Origin: Carboxydothermus islandicus
GTDB lineage: Bacteria; Bacillota; Z-2901; Carboxydothermales; Carboxydothermaceae
Length of the DNA: 53,353 bases
Assembly: GCF_001950325.1 (NCBI RefSeq)
Contig: NZ_BDJL01000019.1
Coordinates: 13,471 to 66,823, forward strand
Direction of reading: 5' to 3'
The position numbers and the translations under genes were made by a program. This document shows, piece after piece, positions 9,901 to 16,969 of this stretch; position 1 is the first letter of the stretch, and each line of letters opens with the position of its first letter. The notes under the pieces were generated by a model that had not been told where the DNA came from, did not search any database, and saw only the letters and a list, made by a program, of their open reading frames with translations.

Positions 9901-10696
9901 ACGATTGATTAGAGCATCTGAAAGCGGAGATGGTTCTGCGATTAGAGTTGGTATTAGATTAGTTGCCTACCGGCTAAAAGATGAAGAAAAAGATGAAGAA
10001 GCGTCAATTTTGCAACACCAGCGTATCTATTCTATGGTTTGGCGCCTTATGGAAATTACTGCAAAGGATGGGGGTGGGGAATCATATTGGTGGACTCGAA
10101 TTCTTGAAATTCTTACTAATTATGAACCTGATCGGGCTATCGGTATTGCTGTTACAGGCCTTATTAGTGATAACTTTATGCATAGAAAAGAATGTGAAAA
10201 ATTCCTAATTGATTTAGGCCCAAAATACCCGGAAACGGTGATGGATCGAGTAGGCGCAATTGCTTTAGATAGTAAAAATGGAAGTAGATTTTTTATCGAT
10301 ATTTATAGGAATTTAATTCAATCTATTCCAGCTCCTATCATTATGGATTGGATTCAAATGCATGGAGTGGAGGCAGCACGTCGAATAGCAAGGCACTTAC
10401 CTATACCCTTTATTGATGATGAAGGTAAAGCGGTAGTTCCGCCTTTGACAGAATTCGTCTTAGAAAAGTTTGAAGATGATGAACGAGTTTTTCGGGAATT
10501 CTGTATTGGTGTTCACGGTATTCAAATATATACAGGAGATATTGCGTTACAGCACAGGAAGGAGGAAGAGATTGCGCGAAAATTTCTCAATCATCCATTA
10601 CGTCGGATTCGGGAATGGGCGCAAGTTGAAATAGAAAATGCATGTCGTAATGCAGAATATTGGTTACAGATAAATGATGAGTTTGGTATTGAATAA
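6971..10696 (+). CDS. Avs-like STAND NTPase with N-terminal PD-(D/E)XK-type nuclease
   Basis: The protein has 1241 aa and starts at a TTG placed 7 nt after GGAGGTG. Residues ~15-170 look like a PD-(D/E)XK nuclease: an N-terminal acidic helix (E20, E24), then PDGGVD with D54/D58, then Q81-Y-K83 on the next strand. A P-loop NTPase follows, with Walker A GEAGVGKTR at 229-237 and Walker B ILVADE at 278-283, and then ~800 residues of helical repeats. Effector, STAND NTPase and long helical sensor is the architecture of antiviral STAND (Avs) proteins, which oligomerise on sensing a phage protein and degrade DNA. It stands alone as a single gene and is followed by a terminator. The trigger cannot be deduced. 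Confidence 0.72.
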   Translation: MLWEINAFDVIHIGRTPGGECFSEFIDALICAQATISGFPICEIRTNLRTNIPDGGVDTEVCQPIPIDWTGWLKDTPTIWQYKATEAKNIFLKSNLRKEINKNYVTLLLKKGYAYRLCICDDMSAPEKQEWEEYITQLIREIEPNAPKAKILTASDLARWANCFPTIISYYFRPNLLSSCLHIEAWGNNITNLTPEYVFVPTWANVREKIMQHVNFKNEIPDAVLPIFGEAGVGKTRLVYECLVNLKNAKFLVAYTDDEKKANELARLLANDSNLFAILVADECGIEARMRLNELLRGSRNRVRVIAIDNSSERHFWYTPEIWLEKIPEEILMEILEKNYPEVPVLRRRAYAALAKGFVRLAADLCRNDGLIAGIGNVEPIFPHIRDYLSKRLSNSELMVLQALSLVTKVGMKGDLTHQLDDLNELIKISSQELKEVANKLHDGPGFVSKAGRFFYVTPEIIAQVGFDLAWKQWASDDPQKFLESIPQSLLEGFLKRVAKSASDTVRQTVADFFRKWANGITPRDLVSIETVDRFVTLVEMDPHTYLPTLRRIIEKGTREELFAIKGDSIAGRWGPRRSLVWLMERIAAFPEHFEDAERILLKLSLAETELRIGNNATNIWKQLFRIFLSGTAIPFLERLKKLEERIFADDREVSFLALEALDGIFTPFSARVLGPPIVAGRIPPEEWQPKTYSERKDCLDAATNLLKKIANSSFPIIQKKALEIAIKHTRFLLTSGYLSSLKTLFSSEVLDDQMRVEIIGQIQEFLHFDCKSEHKKGCPLSQNYIDEVRQWLRLLKLTDFHGRIVTIVGGDPWQHSILGDEGEWRTELHSVAIECLKYPKKLIQEIVWLCSPNAKSSAFLGEEIGKLDKDAKYLNLILDSAYRFNTANFAGGYVRGLLTAFPKHLNKVNDWIDKIQNLNPKLAYELALAGGEFTKPLQRTLQLVDELKLSAAYLQEFLRGVGQRPLLIEEFEQIFVRLIRASESGDGSAIRVGIRLVAYRLKDEEKDEEASILQHQRIYSMVWRLMEITAKDGGGESYWWTRILEILTNYEPDRAIGIAVTGLISDNFMHRKECEKFLIDLGPKYPETVMDRVGAIALDSKNGSRFFIDIYRNLIQSIPAPIIMDWIQMHGVEAARRIARHLPIPFIDDEGKAVVPPLTEFVLEKFEDDERVFREFCIGVHGIQIYTGDIALQHRKEEEIARKFLNHPLRRIREWAQVEIENACRNAEYWLQINDEFGIE

Positions 10697-10834
10697 TAAA
10701 TCAGGCAAAAAAGAATTAAGATCACGGTTAGATATTTATTAATATATTACACTTATATTACACTTAAACTATTTACCATGAGGCCAGATTTTTACACTGA
10801 GAAGAACTGAAATTATAAATATATGTTTTTACTA

Positions 10835-10862
10835 ACCAGCCTTTTTTTGGCTGGTTTTTTTG
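10835..10862 (+). terminator. Rho-independent terminator of STAND gene
   Basis: The stem AACCAGCC / GGCTGGTT encloses a T-rich loop and is followed by a run of T. It lies 140 nt after the STAND stop codon. The same stem sequence recurs at 14210-14236. Confidence 0.8.
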
Positions 10863-10940
10863 TGGCAGGGAAGTTAGTTTTTATGGCGAATTTTTGTTAT
10901 ATTCACAAAAATTAATGGAGGATGTAATGGAGGATGAAGG

Positions 10941-11051
10941 ATGCCAGCTAAGCTTTTAAAACAAAATCGGGAAATAGAAGAAGAGTTTTATAAAAAAAAT
11001 AGCCGAAAAACAGGCAAGGGAAAAAGTAATTATAATTTAATTGTGCATTAA
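10941..11051 (+). pseudogene. Small broken gene (poly-A frameshift)
   Basis: An ATG after GGAGGATGAAGG opens a 36-codon frame (MPAKLLKQNREIEEEFYKKN...). At a run of eight A residues the sense-like reading moves to the neighbouring frame (KKIAEKQAREKV followed by III and a stop). A one-base change in the A-run would give a ~36-aa helical protein in a single frame. It could be a small antitoxin-like protein or a remnant. The family is not identified. Confidence 0.35.
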
Positions 11052-11134
11052 ATATTCTTGTTGCCGACGAAGTGGTTTTATTAATGTAAAAAACCTTAGT
11101 TTGCTGTCGACAAAGAAATTTTTACTAAAGGGAG

Positions 11135-11755
11135 ATGATTAAGATAAATACAATTTCATCATTATTTAATGCGTTGCTTCAAGTAGTAATTTTTTCATTA
11201 GTTCCATTTATATGGTGGTTAGTAACGGCAAGAGAAAAAGAGAATTTTTTACACTGGCTTGGATTTAAAAAGCCATTAATAACAAATAAAAAACAATTTT
11301 TTACATTGTTTTTGGGCAGTATTGTTTTATTTTTTCTACTAACAATTATTATTTTACCTAAGTTTATTGATTCAGCAAATTTGGCAATATCACAATTTTC
11401 AGGAAAAGGTAAAGCAGTATTACTTCCAGCTTTAATTTATTCTTTTATCCAAACAGGCCTTTCGGAAGAAATACTGTTCAGAGGATTTATTAATAAGCGC
11501 CTTAGTGCAAAATTTGGATTTACTATAGCAAATTTTAGTCAAGCATTATTATTTGGGCTTTTACATGGGCTTATTTTTTATACTTTCGTGGGTTTATGGG
11601 GAATAATTATAATAATTACAATCACAGGATGTGTTGGTTGGATTATAGGATGGATAAATGAACAAAGAGCAGGTGGTTCGATAATTCCCGGGTGGCTGTT
11701 TCACGCAAGCTCAAATTTATTAATGTCAATTTTAGCAATGTTTAATTTGATTTAA
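11135..11755 (+). CDS. CPBP family intramembrane metalloprotease
   Basis: The protein has 206 aa with about six membrane segments. The CPBP (CAAX protease and bacteriocin-processing) motifs are present in order: E111-E112-xxx-R116, H144 in LLHG, and H190-xxx-N194 near the C-terminus, which together form the metal site in the membrane. Such proteins cleave membrane-embedded or prenylated substrates or give self-immunity to bacteriocins. The start is the ATG at 11135, although the AGGGAG is unusually close to it. No bacteriocin gene is visible nearby. The gene is AT-rich compared with the following one. Confidence 0.85.
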   Translation: MIKINTISSLFNALLQVVIFSLVPFIWWLVTAREKENFLHWLGFKKPLITNKKQFFTLFLGSIVLFFLLTIIILPKFIDSANLAISQFSGKGKAVLLPALIYSFIQTGLSEEILFRGFINKRLSAKFGFTIANFSQALLFGLLHGLIFYTFVGLWGIIIIITITGCVGWIIGWINEQRAGGSIIPGWLFHASSNLLMSILAMFNLI

Positions 11756-11803
11756 CCTTACTCAAGATTTTTAACTTTAAAACTTTCCTGGTGGTGAAAA
11801 AAG

Positions 11804-13873
11804 ATGAGACAACCCAACCGCTTAATCCACGAAAAGTCGCCGTATCTTCTGCAGCATGCCTATAACCCTGTGGACTGGTATCCCTGGGGAGATGAAGCGT
11901 TTAAAAAAGCGCTGATGGAAGATAAGCCGGTTTTTCTTTCAATTGGTTACTCTACTTGCCACTGGTGCCATGTGATGGAGCGGGAGTCGTTTGAGGATGA
12001 AGAGGTGGCAGATTTATTAAATAAGCACTTTGTGGCCATTAAGGTAGACCGGGAAGAACGGCCGGACATTGACCAGATTTACATGACCGCCTGTCAGGCA
12101 ATGACGGGGCAGGGAGGCTGGCCTCTTACCATAATAATGACTCCAGAGAAAAAGCCGTTTTTTGCCGGGACTTATTTCCCCAAAAGGTCTAAATGGGGCC
12201 GTCCGGGACTTATAGAGATCTTAACGGAAATAGCGAAACTCTGGGAGACTGACCGGGAGCAACTTCTTACAATAAGTAAGCGACTTTATGAATTTATGCA
12301 GGCGATGCCGCAAAGTAAAAAAGGGGATTTAACCGAAGAAGTATTAGAAAAAGCCTACCGGGAGTTTTTGGGAAGGTTTGATAGCGAATACGGCGGCTTT
12401 GGGCCAGCGCCCAAGTTTCCCACTCCTCATAATCTTATTTTTCTGCTCCGGTACTGGAAGAGGACCGGGGAAGAAAAAGCTCTTTTTATGGCGGAAAAAA
12501 CTTTAGAGGCGATGACCCGGGGTGGGATTTATGACCATATAGGATACGGGTTTCACCGTTACTCCACTGACCGGGAGTGGCTGGTGCCTCATTTTGAAAA
12601 AATGCTGTACGACAATGCTCTTTTAGCGTATACCTACCTGGAAGCCTATCAAGCGACGAAAAAAGAAAAATATGCCCGGGTTGCCCGAGAGGTTTTTACC
12701 TATGTCAAAAGAAAAATGACATCACCCGAAGGAGGGTTTTATTCCGCGGAAGATGCCGATTCGGAAGGGGTTGAGGGTAAATATTACGTCTGGACGCAGG
12801 ATGAGGTAAAAAAAGTTCTTGGTCCGGAAGAGGGGGAGTTATTCTGCCGGGTGTATGATATAACCCCGGAAGGCAATTTTGAAGGTAAGAACATACCTAA
12901 TTTAATCCATACTGATTTGGAGTCAATGGCCGTAAAGTTTGGAAAAAGCTTGGAGGAATTAACCGAAAGTTTGGATAGAATGCGGCAAAAACTTTATCAA
13001 GAGCGGGAAAAAAGGGTTTTGCCGCATAAGGATGATAAGATTTTAACTTCCTGGAATGGGTTAATGATTGCAGCGCTGGCCAAAGGGGCAAGGGTACTGC
13101 AGGATCAGGAACTCTTAAATATGGCTCAAAAGGCAGCAGAGTTTATTTTTTCAAAGCTTAGAAGGGACGATGGTCGGCTTTTAGCCCGCTACCGGGAGGG
13201 AGAGGCGGCAGTTTTAGCGTATCTGGATGATTACGCTTTTCTTATCTGGGGATTAATTGAGCTTTACGAGGCTTCGTTTGAAGTAAGGTATTTAAAATTG
13301 GCGGTAGAGCTCACAAGGGAGATGCTAAAACTTTTCTGGGATGAAAAACACGGGGGGTTATACTTTACCGGGGTCGATGGTGAAGAGTTAATCACTCGAC
13401 CCAAGGAAATATACGACGGAGCTATGCCCTCTGGGAATTCGGTGGCGGCGCTAAATCTTTTGCGTCTTGGTCGGATGCTTGGTGAGGAAGACTTTCTTCA
13501 AAAAGCCGAGGAAATATTATCGACTTTTGCCGGCAAAGTTTCGGAGATACCTTCTGCTTACTCCTTTTACCTGCTGGCGTATATATTTTACCTTGGACCT
13601 GTAAAAGAGGTAGTGGTGGCAGGAGAACCGGGTGGAGAAGACACCCGGGCGATGATCGAAAAAATAAATTTGGCGTATTTACCAAACTCGGTAGTGCTTT
13701 TCCACCCGATAGGCGATGCGGGGCAAGAGATCCAGGAAATAATACCGCATATTGCGGATAAAAAGCCTCTTCCTGGGGAAAGGGCTACGGTTTACGTGTG
13801 TGAAAACTTTAGCTGTAAAGCTCCGGTGGTTGAAGTGGAGATGTTAGATATTTTCTTCGGCAAAAAAGCTTGA
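11804..13873 (+). CDS. yyaL: YyaL/SSP411-family protein (DUF255, thioredoxin-like plus alpha/alpha-toroid)
   Basis: The protein has 689 aa, the usual length of the family. The N-terminus ([20 protein letters not shown]) and the thioredoxin-like C52-HW-C55 motif are diagnostic of DUF255. The remaining ~500 residues form the six-hairpin glycosidase-like barrel known from the family. Its cellular function is not established; a disulphide-related or sugar-related role is assumed. It has a good GGTGGTG ribosome binding site and more balanced codon use than the AT-rich genes to its left, so it looks like core genome inside the defence region. Confidence 0.9.
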   Translation: MRQPNRLIHEKSPYLLQHAYNPVDWYPWGDEAFKKALMEDKPVFLSIGYSTCHWCHVMERESFEDEEVADLLNKHFVAIKVDREERPDIDQIYMTACQAMTGQGGWPLTIIMTPEKKPFFAGTYFPKRSKWGRPGLIEILTEIAKLWETDREQLLTISKRLYEFMQAMPQSKKGDLTEEVLEKAYREFLGRFDSEYGGFGPAPKFPTPHNLIFLLRYWKRTGEEKALFMAEKTLEAMTRGGIYDHIGYGFHRYSTDREWLVPHFEKMLYDNALLAYTYLEAYQATKKEKYARVAREVFTYVKRKMTSPEGGFYSAEDADSEGVEGKYYVWTQDEVKKVLGPEEGELFCRVYDITPEGNFEGKNIPNLIHTDLESMAVKFGKSLEELTESLDRMRQKLYQEREKRVLPHKDDKILTSWNGLMIAALAKGARVLQDQELLNMAQKAAEFIFSKLRRDDGRLLARYREGEAAVLAYLDDYAFLIWGLIELYEASFEVRYLKLAVELTREMLKLFWDEKHGGLYFTGVDGEELITRPKEIYDGAMPSGNSVAALNLLRLGRMLGEEDFLQKAEEILSTFAGKVSEIPSAYSFYLLAYIFYLGPVKEVVVAGEPGGEDTRAMIEKINLAYLPNSVVLFHPIGDAGQEIQEIIPHIADKKPLPGERATVYVCENFSCKAPVVEVEMLDIFFGKKA

Positions 13874-13899
13874 GATAAAATCTTCCGGGGTAATTGGAT

Positions 13900-14112
13900 T
13901 TACAGGTGAAGGCGCTCCTCTCTTGCTTCCTCTTCGGATATGGTATGAGGCAAAATACCTATTAAAGATTTAACAATAGCAGTTTTGTCTTCTACAGCAC
14001 TTGTTAGCTTAGCAATACGTTTGCCGTTTTTGGTAATTATGATTTCTTCCTTTTCGGCAAGCTTAAGGTATTTACCAATTTTGGATTTAAATTCGGTGGC
14101 AGATATTATCAT
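13900..14112 (-). CDS. Phd/YefM-type antitoxin, orphan
   Basis: The protein has 70 aa. The N-terminus (MIISATEFKSKIGKYLKLAE) followed by IIITKNGKRIAKL is the classic Phd/YefM DNA-binding fold. The C-terminal toxin-neutralising tail is acidic and Arg-rich (SEEEAREERL). A toxin gene would normally follow on the minus strand, but yyaL ends only 26 nt away, so there is no partner. Likely a solitary antitoxin that survives as a repressor or protects against a toxin encoded elsewhere. It has a GAGGTGA ribosome binding site. Confidence 0.85.
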   Translation of the reverse strand: MIISATEFKSKIGKYLKLAEKEEIIITKNGKRIAKLTSAVEDKTAIVKSLIGILPHTISEEEAREERLHL

Positions 14113-14208
14113 TTTTTCACCTCACTTTAAAAAATAGCTCAATATCTAATATTAGTATACTTAAAAATAGCACAAAAACAAAAATTAAAATTGGACAAAT
14201 AACAACGA

Positions 14209-14237
14209 TAAAAACCAGCCGGTGCGGCTGGTTTTTA
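14209..14237 (-). terminator. Bidirectional terminator between brnA and orphan antitoxin
   Basis: The stem AAAAACCAGCC / GGCTGGTTTTT has a five-base loop and T-runs on both strands. It ends the minus-strand brnTA transcript at the brnA stop codon. The core stem is the same as at 10835. Confidence 0.75.
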
Positions 14238-14468
14238 TTTAGAAATTTCTTTTCTTAAGACCATACGGATATAGGTAGAGTAACCAATGCCTAATTGTTT
14301 GGCCTTTTTCTTAATTGCAATTAGATCCTCTTTAGGGATACGGACGGAAACATGAACCATTTCAGGACGTTCAAATTTTATTGTTGCATCCTCCCATTCC
14401 AAATCTTGAGTATCAATGTTATCAAAAAACTGGGCGGTTTTTTCGATAAAATCACGAGAGTCTTTCAA
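14235..14468 (-). CDS. brnA: BrnA/CopG-type antitoxin
   Basis: The protein has 77 aa. The C-terminal half is a ribbon-helix-helix: strand VHVSVRIPKEDLIAIKKKA, then a helix ending in GIGYSTYIRMVL. The N-terminal acidic part (WEDATIKFERPE) is the toxin-binding region typical of BrnA/CopG antitoxins. It overlaps the toxin gene by 17 nt. The toxin-first order is that of brnT-brnA. It should repress its own promoter, where a palindrome fits (see 14767-14798). Confidence 0.88.
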   Translation of the reverse strand: MKDSRDFIEKTAQFFDNIDTQDLEWEDATIKFERPEMVHVSVRIPKEDLIAIKKKAKQLGIGYSTYIRMVLRKEISK

Positions 14469-14745
14469 GGTAATACCTCCTTTCCTTTGGGGTCATATCC
14501 CTTGCTGTAACAGGATAAGCTACTCCATGCCCTTCATAGATAAAAATAAAGACAATATATCTTCCTTCAGATGTACGACCAAGAAGACGGTAAATCTTTT
14601 GCTCAGGGTTTCTATCGGCTTGTTTTAGAACCTGAATAACGCAAGGGCTATCAAAGGCAGCTTCCTCAACTTCCTCAGGAGAAATATTATGCCTTGCGAT
14701 ATGGTTAATTCTATCTGGAGTCCAGTCAATACGTTTTATCTTCAA
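14452..14745 (-). CDS. brnT: BrnT-type ribonuclease toxin
   Basis: The protein has 97 aa. The pattern W-x-xxRI-xH-IARHNISPEEVEEAAF, then GRTSEGRYIVFIFI, then VAYPVTARDMTPKERRYY, is that of the BrnT (DUF4258-related) toxin, a RelE-like fold RNase that stops growth when freed from BrnA. It is first in a two-gene operon with brnA overlapping its 3' end. An identifiable -10 and palindromic operator lie just upstream. Confidence 0.9.
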   Translation of the reverse strand: MKIKRIDWTPDRINHIARHNISPEEVEEAAFDSPCVIQVLKQADRNPEQKIYRLLGRTSEGRYIVFIFIYEGHGVAYPVTARDMTPKERRYYLERLS

Positions 14746-14766
14746 ATAAATCCCTCTTTTTATATC

Positions 14767-14798
14767 ATATAACAGTTAGGACTTGGTTATATTATAAC
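14767..14798 (-). promoter_or_regulatory. brnTA promoter/operator palindrome
   Basis: GTTATATTATAAC (14786-14798) is a perfect inverted repeat around one base. On the minus strand it contains a consensus -10 (TATAAT). A further half-site ATATAAC occurs at 14767-14773, 12 nt from the facing GTTATAT. Such half-sites next to a ribbon-helix-helix antitoxin gene are the expected autoregulatory operator. Confidence 0.6.
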
Positions 14799-14909
14799 AC
14801 AATGTATCACAAAAGCATACCTTTAGATTTAAGTTTACGTTTAATTTTTTGCAGGTAAAAGTCGAAAACTGGAGAATTATATAATTAAAAAGCTTAAACT
14901 ACATTTCTT

Positions 14910-14938
14910 TTGGAAATTTCCTGAGAATTTGTTATGAT
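14910..14938 (+). promoter_or_regulatory. Promoter of the jet operon
   Basis: TTGGAA (14910-14915) and TATGAT (14933-14938) are separated by 17 nt and lie 33 nt before the jetA ATG. This is a reasonable sigma-A type promoter. No palindrome overlaps it. Confidence 0.5.
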
Positions 14939-14970
14939 ATAAAAAAATCATACATTTGGGGTAAGAAAGA

Positions 14971-16404
14971 ATGAAGTTATTTTCGGTAGTGCCGGAAAGA
15001 TTTTTTGGAATACTGGCCGGGCCCAACCGGGAGATTTACGCTGATTTACTTTTACAAATCTATAAACTTTACCAGCAAACTCCTTTTCGGCTTCAGCGGG
15101 AGGATGTTATCGCTTTAATAACCGACGTTCTTGAAGAGCGGGAGGATTTTGTTCCCGAAGAGGGCGAAGAGGAGATGGGAAGCGCCCGGGAACGGGCCAA
15201 TTTTATTTTGCGAAGATTATGTTCTCAGGATGTGGGCTGGTTTAATTTAGAAGAGGATAATGACTACCAGCAGTATGTGACGATTACGGAGCCTGCCCGG
15301 GTTATGTTAGAAGCCCTGGAGAAAATAGCCAACCGGCAAACGGAGGAATACCGGGGGTATGTTTTTGCTACTTACAGTGCATTGTGTTCTCCGGAAGCCG
15401 AATTGCAGAAAGATTTGGCTTTAGATAGCGCTTACCGGGAAACCCGGAATCTTTTAAATAGCTTAAAGACGCTAAGAGACAACATTAAAGGTTATATCAA
15501 AGAAGCGGTAAGTAAAACTTCGGCAAAAGAACTTCTAATCCTCCACTTTGAAGAATATACCCAGAACATTATCGACCAGAACTACCACCGCCTGAAAACT
15601 TCCGACCATGTTTCCCGCTACCGTCCGGCAATTATTAACAAAATTAACGAATGGGAAATGGATCATGTGGATGAAATAATAAAATTATATCGGGAGCGGG
15701 ATAAAGAAAAGCCGGAAGAAGTTATTCGGCAGGAGTTTTACGAAAAAACTTCGTTTATCAGAACTGCCTACCGGGAGCTTGATCTTTACCTGGAGGAAAT
15801 TGACCGGTATAACGCCCTTTATGCCAAAAGCTCTTACCGACAGCTTAAGTATCTACTGGAAACTGACCGGGATTTAACCAGGACGCTTATAGATATTTTA
15901 GATTATATCGCCGGACAGGTAATGCAAAAAGAGCTATCATTAAAAGATTATTTAGAATATGCTTTACCTGTAAAACTTAATGAATTTAAATTTTTTAATA
16001 AAGACCCTCTCTATAAACCAAGAAAACCGGCCAGCGAACACCGGCCGGAACAAAAGCTGGTGGAATTACCGCTGGAGAAGAAAAAAGAGCTTTTAAGGAA
16101 AACACTGGAAGAAGTAAGGGAGCGGTATTCGGTCGATGTTATAAACGAATTTTTCCTGGAAAAAGCCCAAGGCCGGGAAGAAGTGGAAGCAGTAGAACTG
16201 GTAGAAAACCTGGAGGATTTTATCAAGTTAATTTACCTAAATGCGTATTTTCGCCACAAAAAAGCGGTTTACGTTATTAAAGAAGACAAACGGCGTTTTG
16301 CCGGAGAAAAAGTGCAAAAAGGACCTTTTGCGTTTAAAAACATTAAGATTGTAAGGAAGGGAAAAAATGGAAGAACTTCTTTTAATCAAAGATTATTCAC
16401 CTAA
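14971..16404 (+). CDS. jetA: Wadjet protein JetA (DUF5716-like kleisin)
   Basis: The protein has 477 aa, mostly helical, with N-terminal winged-helix-like segments and a long helical middle part. It is recognised chiefly by position, length and its partners: a DUF4194-like JetB, a giant SMC-like JetC and a JetD with a Toprim-like C-terminus. In JetABCD (MksFEBG/EptABCD) it is the kleisin that bridges the SMC heads. The complex recognises small circular DNA by loop extrusion and JetD cuts it, which blocks plasmids. All four genes overlap, so they are made together. The subtype was not settled; DUF5716 argues against type I, whose JetA is DUF3375. Confidence 0.85.
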   Translation: MKLFSVVPERFFGILAGPNREIYADLLLQIYKLYQQTPFRLQREDVIALITDVLEEREDFVPEEGEEEMGSARERANFILRRLCSQDVGWFNLEEDNDYQQYVTITEPARVMLEALEKIANRQTEEYRGYVFATYSALCSPEAELQKDLALDSAYRETRNLLNSLKTLRDNIKGYIKEAVSKTSAKELLILHFEEYTQNIIDQNYHRLKTSDHVSRYRPAIINKINEWEMDHVDEIIKLYRERDKEKPEEVIRQEFYEKTSFIRTAYRELDLYLEEIDRYNALYAKSSYRQLKYLLETDRDLTRTLIDILDYIAGQVMQKELSLKDYLEYALPVKLNEFKFFNKDPLYKPRKPASEHRPEQKLVELPLEKKKELLRKTLEEVRERYSVDVINEFFLEKAQGREEVEAVELVENLEDFIKLIYLNAYFRHKKAVYVIKEDKRRFAGEKVQKGPFAFKNIKIVRKGKNGRTSFNQRLFT

Positions 16405-16969
16405 AACCCGGGAAGAATTTACCCGGGCGGTAAATAAGCTTCTTACGCAAAATTTTGTGATCCGGGACCTTGAAGAGGATAGAAAAGACTATTATTTTAT
16501 CTACCAGCATGAAAAAGAAGTGCGAGCTTTTTTAGAGCTTGCCGGCTGGGAACTGGTGCACTTTGCAGCCCAGAGGATTTACCAGGCGGCAGGTAGCAGT
16601 GATTTTAACAAGCTTAGGTTAAATTTAGTGGAAAGTTTAGTACTCTTAATTTTACGAACCCTTTATGAGGAAAAGCGGCGGGAGCTAACTCTTGCGGAAA
16701 ATCCACTGGTGACGGTGTTTGATATTCAGGAGAGATTTCGGGAACTGGGAATTAAAGATAAACCTTTGGATAAGAAATCTCTTCGCGAATGTCTTTCCCT
16801 GTTTTCCCGTTACCGGCTGATAATCCTACCCGATGGAGCACAAACTTTTCCCGAGACGCGAATAATCTTGCTACCTACGCTGGCGGTGGTTCTGACCGAT
16901 AAAGATTTGCGGGCGTATCTGGAGAGCTTAAAGAGCAGAGAAGCGGAGGAAGAAGCTGATGAAAGCTGA
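16367..16969 (+). CDS. jetB: Wadjet protein JetB (DUF4194-like, KITE subunit)
   Basis: The protein has 200 aa with two winged-helix-like regions, as expected for the KITE (MksE-like) subunit that binds the JetA kleisin. The ATG at 16367 follows AAGGAAGGG and lies 38 nt inside jetA, so the two are translationally coupled. It also overlaps jetC by 11 nt. Family assignment rests on size and operon position plus the general pattern of DUF4194 (PLDKKSLRECLSLFSRYRLI region). Confidence 0.85.
   Translation: MEELLLIKDYSPKTREEFTRAVNKLLTQNFVIRDLEEDRKDYYFIYQHEKEVRAFLELAGWELVHFAAQRIYQAAGSSDFNKLRLNLVESLVLLILRTLYEEKRRELTLAENPLVTVFDIQERFRELGIKDKPLDKKSLRECLSLFSRYRLIILPDGAQTFPETRIILLPTLAVVLTDKDLRAYLESLKSREAEEEADES

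Larger units (their letters stand above)
10697..11134 (+). other. Intergenic stretch with terminator and broken small gene
   Basis: This 438-nt gap contains the terminator of the STAND gene (10835-10862) and a small broken frame (10941-11051), both listed separately. The rest is AT-rich sequence in which I see no gene. The promoter of the downstream protease gene should lie between about 11050 and 11125, but no good hexamer pair is visible. Confidence 0.5.

Noticed and set aside
9981-10208. 75-codon plus-strand frame inside the STAND gene
   Set aside because: Lies out of frame within an intact large gene; composition is that of a shadow frame.
10835-14237. Repeated AACCAGCC/GGCTGGTT stems as ends of a mobile element
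   Set aside because: Both copies sit directly after genes, have T-runs and behave as terminators; no transposase lies between them.
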